A stretch of DNA of 17,070 nt, taken from ANME-2 cluster archaeon (GTDB taxonomy: Archaea; Halobacteriota; Methanosarcinia; Methanosarcinales; Methanogasteraceae). Of the stretch, positions 13,817-17,070 are shown one piece after another (positions within the stretch are counted from its first letter, which is position 1; each line of letters starts with the position of its first letter). The position numbers and the translations under genes are program-made. The DNA lies in assembly GCA_003601535.1 (NCBI GenBank), contig PIXW01000154.1, positions 1-17,070 on the forward strand, read 5' to 3'. The notes under the pieces are model-generated. The model had not been told where the DNA came from, did no database searches, and was given only the letters and a program-made list of their open reading frames with translations.

Positions 13817-15085
13817 ATGACAGACGTTGCGACACTGCTGGCGTACGGAATTCCACATCTGTTGCAGCAGACAATCTCTATAATCTCAACAAACCTTCTT
13901 TACCCTGTGATGATCATCCTGATCATCCTCATTGCAGGGAGCCTGATCGAGCTTGGCGGATTCCTGTTTGAGTGGCGAAACCGGCATCGCGATCTCAGAA
14001 GGATGGAGGAGGGCGCAGTCAGGGCGAGGGTGATGCTGAAACAGAGCGACACGAAAGGCGCATTCGGCATACTCGGGCAGAGCTGTTCGAATTCGTTCGT
14101 GCATGAGTTTCTGTACCGCATAACCACACTGTACAGAGCGCATCCGGATAGAGGAATGCTTGAGGCGAGACTGGAAAAGTTGCTGCAGGATCTCGATTTT
14201 GAGATGACAAAGAAGCTCGAACGCTCGAGGTTCGTCGCCAAGGTTGGTCCAATGTTCGGGCTGATGGGGACGCTGATCCCGATGGGTCCCGCGCTACTCG
14301 GACTCTCTGCCGGCGACATCGATGCACTTGCCAACAACCTGATCATCGCATTCGGAACAACAGTCGTCGGAATGATGGCTGGAGCGATCGGGTTCATGGT
14401 CGCGACGATCAGAACGCGGTGGTACAGGCAGGACATGAGTGATATCGAATATCTTTCAGAGCTACTCTTCGGAGATCTCGAATCGAGCTCTGGTATTCCT
14501 GCCGATCATAGAGCGCCCGTGACACCGATGCCGGCACCGATGCCGGTTGTGTGCCCGAAACCGGACGAGAACGATCATCTCGGTATCATCGGAACGATCG
14601 TCCCGAGATCGTGGGAGTCGGTTCACTGCGCTATGATACTCACCAGATCCGGACTCATCAGTGCGAAGATCGCTGGTTCAATTCTTGCAAACCATACTTT
14701 CTGGATGGGGGTGATCGTGTCCGTGAATGCTGTGATCATCACCGCGATGATGATCCGCGGAATCGACGTGCCCTTCAATTATCTACTGGTTATTAATTTG
14801 TTTATATGTGCGGCATTCGTTGTTACGATATACTCGATAAGAGCGCGTGCAAGGAGTGAATCGAAGCGTCTTGAAAGAATGCCCGCGAATAATATCCTGG
14901 CGGACGACAGATCCAACTTTGAAGTCCCGTATTCGGATATCAAACGTGTAGAGATCGATAAATCACGAAATATTAAGATTCTTACCGAAAGCGGGTGGAT
15001 TGAGATGGGGCGTGTCGAGAAATCCTCGCTCGGGAGTCTCGGAGTTCTGCATGCTGCTCTGCCGGATAGAGTTGTTGAGGTGTAA
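13817..15085 (+). CDS. MotA/TolQ/ExbB-like proton channel protein with C-terminal extension
   Basis: This 422-residue membrane protein has the MotA/TolQ/ExbB layout. One span lies at about 28-51, followed by a cytoplasmic helical domain to about 138. Two further spans follow: one with GPMFGLMGTLIPMGPAL (144-160) and one with IIAFGTTVVGMMAGAIGF (176-193). The Gly-Leu-Met-Gly-Thr and Phe-x-Thr-Thr patterns match the pore-lining helices of TolQ/ExbB. In bacteria these proteins form a pentamer around a dimer of ExbD/TolR and use ion flow to move an envelope partner. Beyond residue 200 this protein is unusual: a Pro-rich linker (PVTPMPAPMPV), two more spans (about 296-316 and 320-340) and a soluble tail (341-422) with alternating strands (SDIKRVEIDKSRNIKILTES) that recalls a PH-like fold. 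The next gene begins six bases after the stop. Confidence 0.8.
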   Translation: MTDVATLLAYGIPHLLQQTISIISTNLLYPVMIILIILIAGSLIELGGFLFEWRNRHRDLRRMEEGAVRARVMLKQSDTKGAFGILGQSCSNSFVHEFLYRITTLYRAHPDRGMLEARLEKLLQDLDFEMTKKLERSRFVAKVGPMFGLMGTLIPMGPALLGLSAGDIDALANNLIIAFGTTVVGMMAGAIGFMVATIRTRWYRQDMSDIEYLSELLFGDLESSSGIPADHRAPVTPMPAPMPVVCPKPDENDHLGIIGTIVPRSWESVHCAMILTRSGLISAKIAGSILANHTFWMGVIVSVNAVIITAMMIRGIDVPFNYLLVINLFICAAFVVTIYSIRARARSESKRLERMPANNILADDRSNFEVPYSDIKRVEIDKSRNIKILTESGWIEMGRVEKSSLGSLGVLHAALPDRVVEV

Positions 15086-15091
15086 ACGATT

Positions 15092-15421
15092 ATGAAATTC
15101 ATGAAACACAAAAGAGGAAGATCGGACGAGGACAGTGACCCGCTCACAGGCGTTGCAAATCTCTTCGATGTGGCGATGATCTTCGCTGTCGGGCTCCTCG
15201 TCATGATGATGATGTACGTCAACATGCCTGAACTGCTCACGAGTCAGGATGTCACGATCGTGAAGAATCCAGGGCAGGAGAACATGCAGGTCATCATCAA
15301 GAACGAGACTGAGATCGAGGTTTTGAACATGACCGATGAGAGCGTCACAACGATGGGAAAACTGGTTGCCAGCCTGTATGAGACCGAAAGCGGCGCAACC
15401 GTGTATGTGGAGGAAAAGTGA
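15092..15421 (+). CDS. DUF2149 protein, ExbD/TolR-like partner
   Basis: This 109-residue protein has a short basic cytoplasmic N-terminus, one membrane span (about 26-44) and an outside tail of about 65 residues. DPLTGVANLFDVAMIF at 16-31 is the DUF2149 signature as I know it. The Asp at the membrane edge (D26) lies where ExbD, TolR and MotB carry their essential proton-binding Asp. DUF2149 genes accompany MotA/TolQ/ExbB-like genes in methanogens, so the protein is likely the ExbD-type partner; this is inference from layout. GAGGTG at 15076-15081 serves as ribosome-binding site. The stop overlaps the GTG start of the next gene. Confidence 0.8.
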   Translation: MKFMKHKRGRSDEDSDPLTGVANLFDVAMIFAVGLLVMMMMYVNMPELLTSQDVTIVKNPGQENMQVIIKNETEIEVLNMTDESVTTMGKLVASLYETESGATVYVEEK

Positions 15422-17034
15422 TCCGGCTGGCGCTGATCCTCCTGATATGTGTTACACTGGCAGCACTGGCACTGGTGCAGACAGCCTCCGCGCTCAATCC
15501 GGACGATGAGGAGTACTGGACAGATGTCGGGAGCGCAACCCTGTACAAAGGTGACACCTACACCTTCGGGGACTACACGGTCAAGTTCGTTGATTATGAA
15601 ATGGCAACCGATCCTGCGTCCATGCATCATGAGCTGGGTGGCGACCATGTCATCCTGCAGTTGAAACGGGGAGATCTCGTGTTAAACGAGTCTGTCCTCA
15701 ATGCGACCTGCGCGAATGCATCAGATACATCAGAGACGGTCTGCGATGAGTTGATCTGGGAGGACGAGATCAAGATCGAGATATATACTGACCTTGACGA
15801 ATACCCGCAGTCGGATCCGATACGCTGGCAGAATCCCTTCATCAACATCAATGTGCTGGAGCGGGCAAAGCCTGAGATCTCGGTTGATATCAGTGCCAGT
15901 TGCGAGGCATACACTGCACAGGACTCTGAGATCCGTGTCACCATCGATATCGAGAATGACGGCGATGCCCTGCTCAGGAACGTGCGGGTGACAGTCGATC
16001 CTGGCGAACTGGAACTGATCCGCAGCGATCCCGTGCATTTCGGCAACATTTCGGAGGACGAAGACGAAGAGACGACGTGCTATGCATGGCTGCGGGTCCC
16101 TGAATGGATCAATGAGACCGAGGGGCAGCTCTTTACGATCTCTGCCAATGTGACCGGCTTTGACGTGGAGAATGTGATGTACAGCGAGTCAGCCTCGACC
16201 GAGATTCTGGTGCTGCCGAGATGGAACCTGAAGATCAAAAAGACGGTGCCACGTTACATATCCATGGATCAGACGGTGTGGGTGAGACTCGATCTCAAAA
16301 ATACCGGAACAAGAGACCTTGACGTCTGGCTGAACGATACCGTTCCGGAAGGGTTTCTGGTCTGCGGCAACGAGACTCCTGGCTGGAGGTTCAATATCAC
16401 GCCGTCCGAGTCTCTGCGGTTCTCGTATCACATAAAACCCAAGAGACCTGGAGTCTTTGAGATTCCGGGTGCGGTCGCCGATTTTACGATGGATGGAGAG
16501 AACGTCAGCATCCTGTCAAACTCTCCTGTGATCACAGTGGACGGAGCATACATAATCGTGAACAAGACCGCATATCCGGACACGGTTTCGCTCGTAGGTG
16601 CGGTCACTGTTACGCTGAGTATCACAAACACAGGAGACAGGGATGCGGTCGTCGATCTGACGGATGTCATACCATCCGGGGCTGAACTGGTATCAGGGAA
16701 CAGAACGCTACATGCGGTTCTTGGCGCGAACCAGACGAATAAAACAGAATATAGGCTCAGGTTTTCGGTTCCAGGGAATGTGACGCTTGATCCGCCGAAG
16801 ATATCGATTACGAGCCGCGATTACAGCTACATAACCACATCAGAGATGCCAGCGATCAGGGTGATCGGCTCACCTTCCGGAAAAGCCGGCACATCTGCCA
16901 GCGATCCGGAATCCATGGGGGGTCAGGATGGTTCTGGCACAACGAAGAAATTATCGGTGGATGCGCCGCTGCTCGAGTTGCTGCTGGTGGCATGTATGCT
17001 CGTTGTTGTGTACCTGATCAGCAGGTTCATGTAA
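15418..17034 (+). CDS. Exported, membrane-anchored CARDB/DUF11-like surface protein
   Basis: This 538-residue protein has a clear Sec signal peptide (Lys/Arg-poor but hydrophobic, cleavage probably after ASA at 25) and a C-terminal membrane anchor at about 517-538. An N-terminal domain (26 to about 150) has strands such as GDTYTFGDYTVKFVDYE and recalls methanogen S-layer domains. Three immunoglobulin-like domains follow, at about 151-267, 268-376 and 377-485, each with the I-x-N-x-G-D pattern of CARDB/DUF11 repeats (ENDGDALLRNV, KNTGTRDLDV, TNTGDRDAVVDL). About fifteen Asn-X-Ser/Thr sites suggest N-glycosylation. A Gly/Ser linker precedes the anchor. It starts at GTG within the DUF2149 stop (GTGA), behind GGAGG. 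The coupling implies that this is the outside partner of the channel complex. Confidence 0.8.
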   Translation: MIRLALILLICVTLAALALVQTASALNPDDEEYWTDVGSATLYKGDTYTFGDYTVKFVDYEMATDPASMHHELGGDHVILQLKRGDLVLNESVLNATCANASDTSETVCDELIWEDEIKIEIYTDLDEYPQSDPIRWQNPFININVLERAKPEISVDISASCEAYTAQDSEIRVTIDIENDGDALLRNVRVTVDPGELELIRSDPVHFGNISEDEDEETTCYAWLRVPEWINETEGQLFTISANVTGFDVENVMYSESASTEILVLPRWNLKIKKTVPRYISMDQTVWVRLDLKNTGTRDLDVWLNDTVPEGFLVCGNETPGWRFNITPSESLRFSYHIKPKRPGVFEIPGAVADFTMDGENVSILSNSPVITVDGAYIIVNKTAYPDTVSLVGAVTVTLSITNTGDRDAVVDLTDVIPSGAELVSGNRTLHAVLGANQTNKTEYRLRFSVPGNVTLDPPKISITSRDYSYITTSEMPAIRVIGSPSGKAGTSASDPESMGGQDGSGTTKKLSVDAPLLELLLVACMLVVVYLISRFM

Positions 17035-17070
17035 CAGGTGTTGTTTGCATCCGGATTTCGTAAGGCTTAT

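Noticed and set aside
17035..17070. Start of another gene at the right edge
   Set aside because: The remaining 36 bases hold no start codon with a ribosome-binding site or any recognisable element.

Overview
This window comes from an archaeal chromosome, most likely a methanogenic or methane/alkane-oxidising member of the Halobacteriota (Methanosarcinales-like). That placement is an inference. It rests on an acetyl-CoA decarbonylase/synthase gene pair (cdhA-cdhB), an archaeal uL15-SecY block with a zinc-lid adenylate kinase, an archaeal-type FlaJ/TadC protein, DUF366 and DUF2149 proteins, and TATA-type promoters about 27 bp before predicted transcript starts. I cannot name a genus.

Layout. 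A tRNA-Asp(GTC) lies on the minus strand at the left edge (40-111). Next come cdhA and cdhB, overlapping by 4 bases behind a clear TATA box. A visibly AT-rich pair follows: a 439-residue protein whose N-terminus matches the proteasome/HslV pattern (Thr after the initiator Met, Asp at position 17, a downstream Lys), and an overlapping 60-residue protein. After about 230 bp of non-coding DNA holding a perfect 10 bp (12 bp with one wobble) hairpin comes a minus-strand DUF366 gene. It appears to share one TATA box with a divergent operon made of a 643-residue coiled-coil protein and an 804-residue double-domain FlaJ/TadC-type membrane protein. Minus-strand argC ends against that operon tail to tail. 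argC is divergent from rpl15-secY-adk, a fragment of the archaeal spc ribosomal operon. The last operon encodes a MotA/TolQ/ExbB-like channel protein, a DUF2149 protein resembling ExbD/TolR, and a large secreted, C-terminally anchored, sequon-rich protein with three CARDB/DUF11-like domains.

How the genes work together. CdhA/CdhB are the CO-dehydrogenase part of the ACDS complex; the acetyl-CoA synthase and corrinoid subunits (cdhC, cdhD, cdhE) are not next to them. rpl15-secY-adk is housekeeping. argC belongs to arginine synthesis. The coiled-coil/FlaJ pair looks like part of a pilus-like or secretion machine whose ATPase is not in the window. The last three genes look like a complete archaeal counterpart of Tol/Exb-type force transduction: a channel, a single-span partner with an Asp at the membrane edge, and an exported effector, with start/stop overlap or near contact.

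The two most interesting candidates are the predicted Ntn-hydrolase with its coupled small protein (3183-4662) and the MotA-DUF2149-CARDB operon (13817-17034). All functions are read from sequence by eye; no database search was run.
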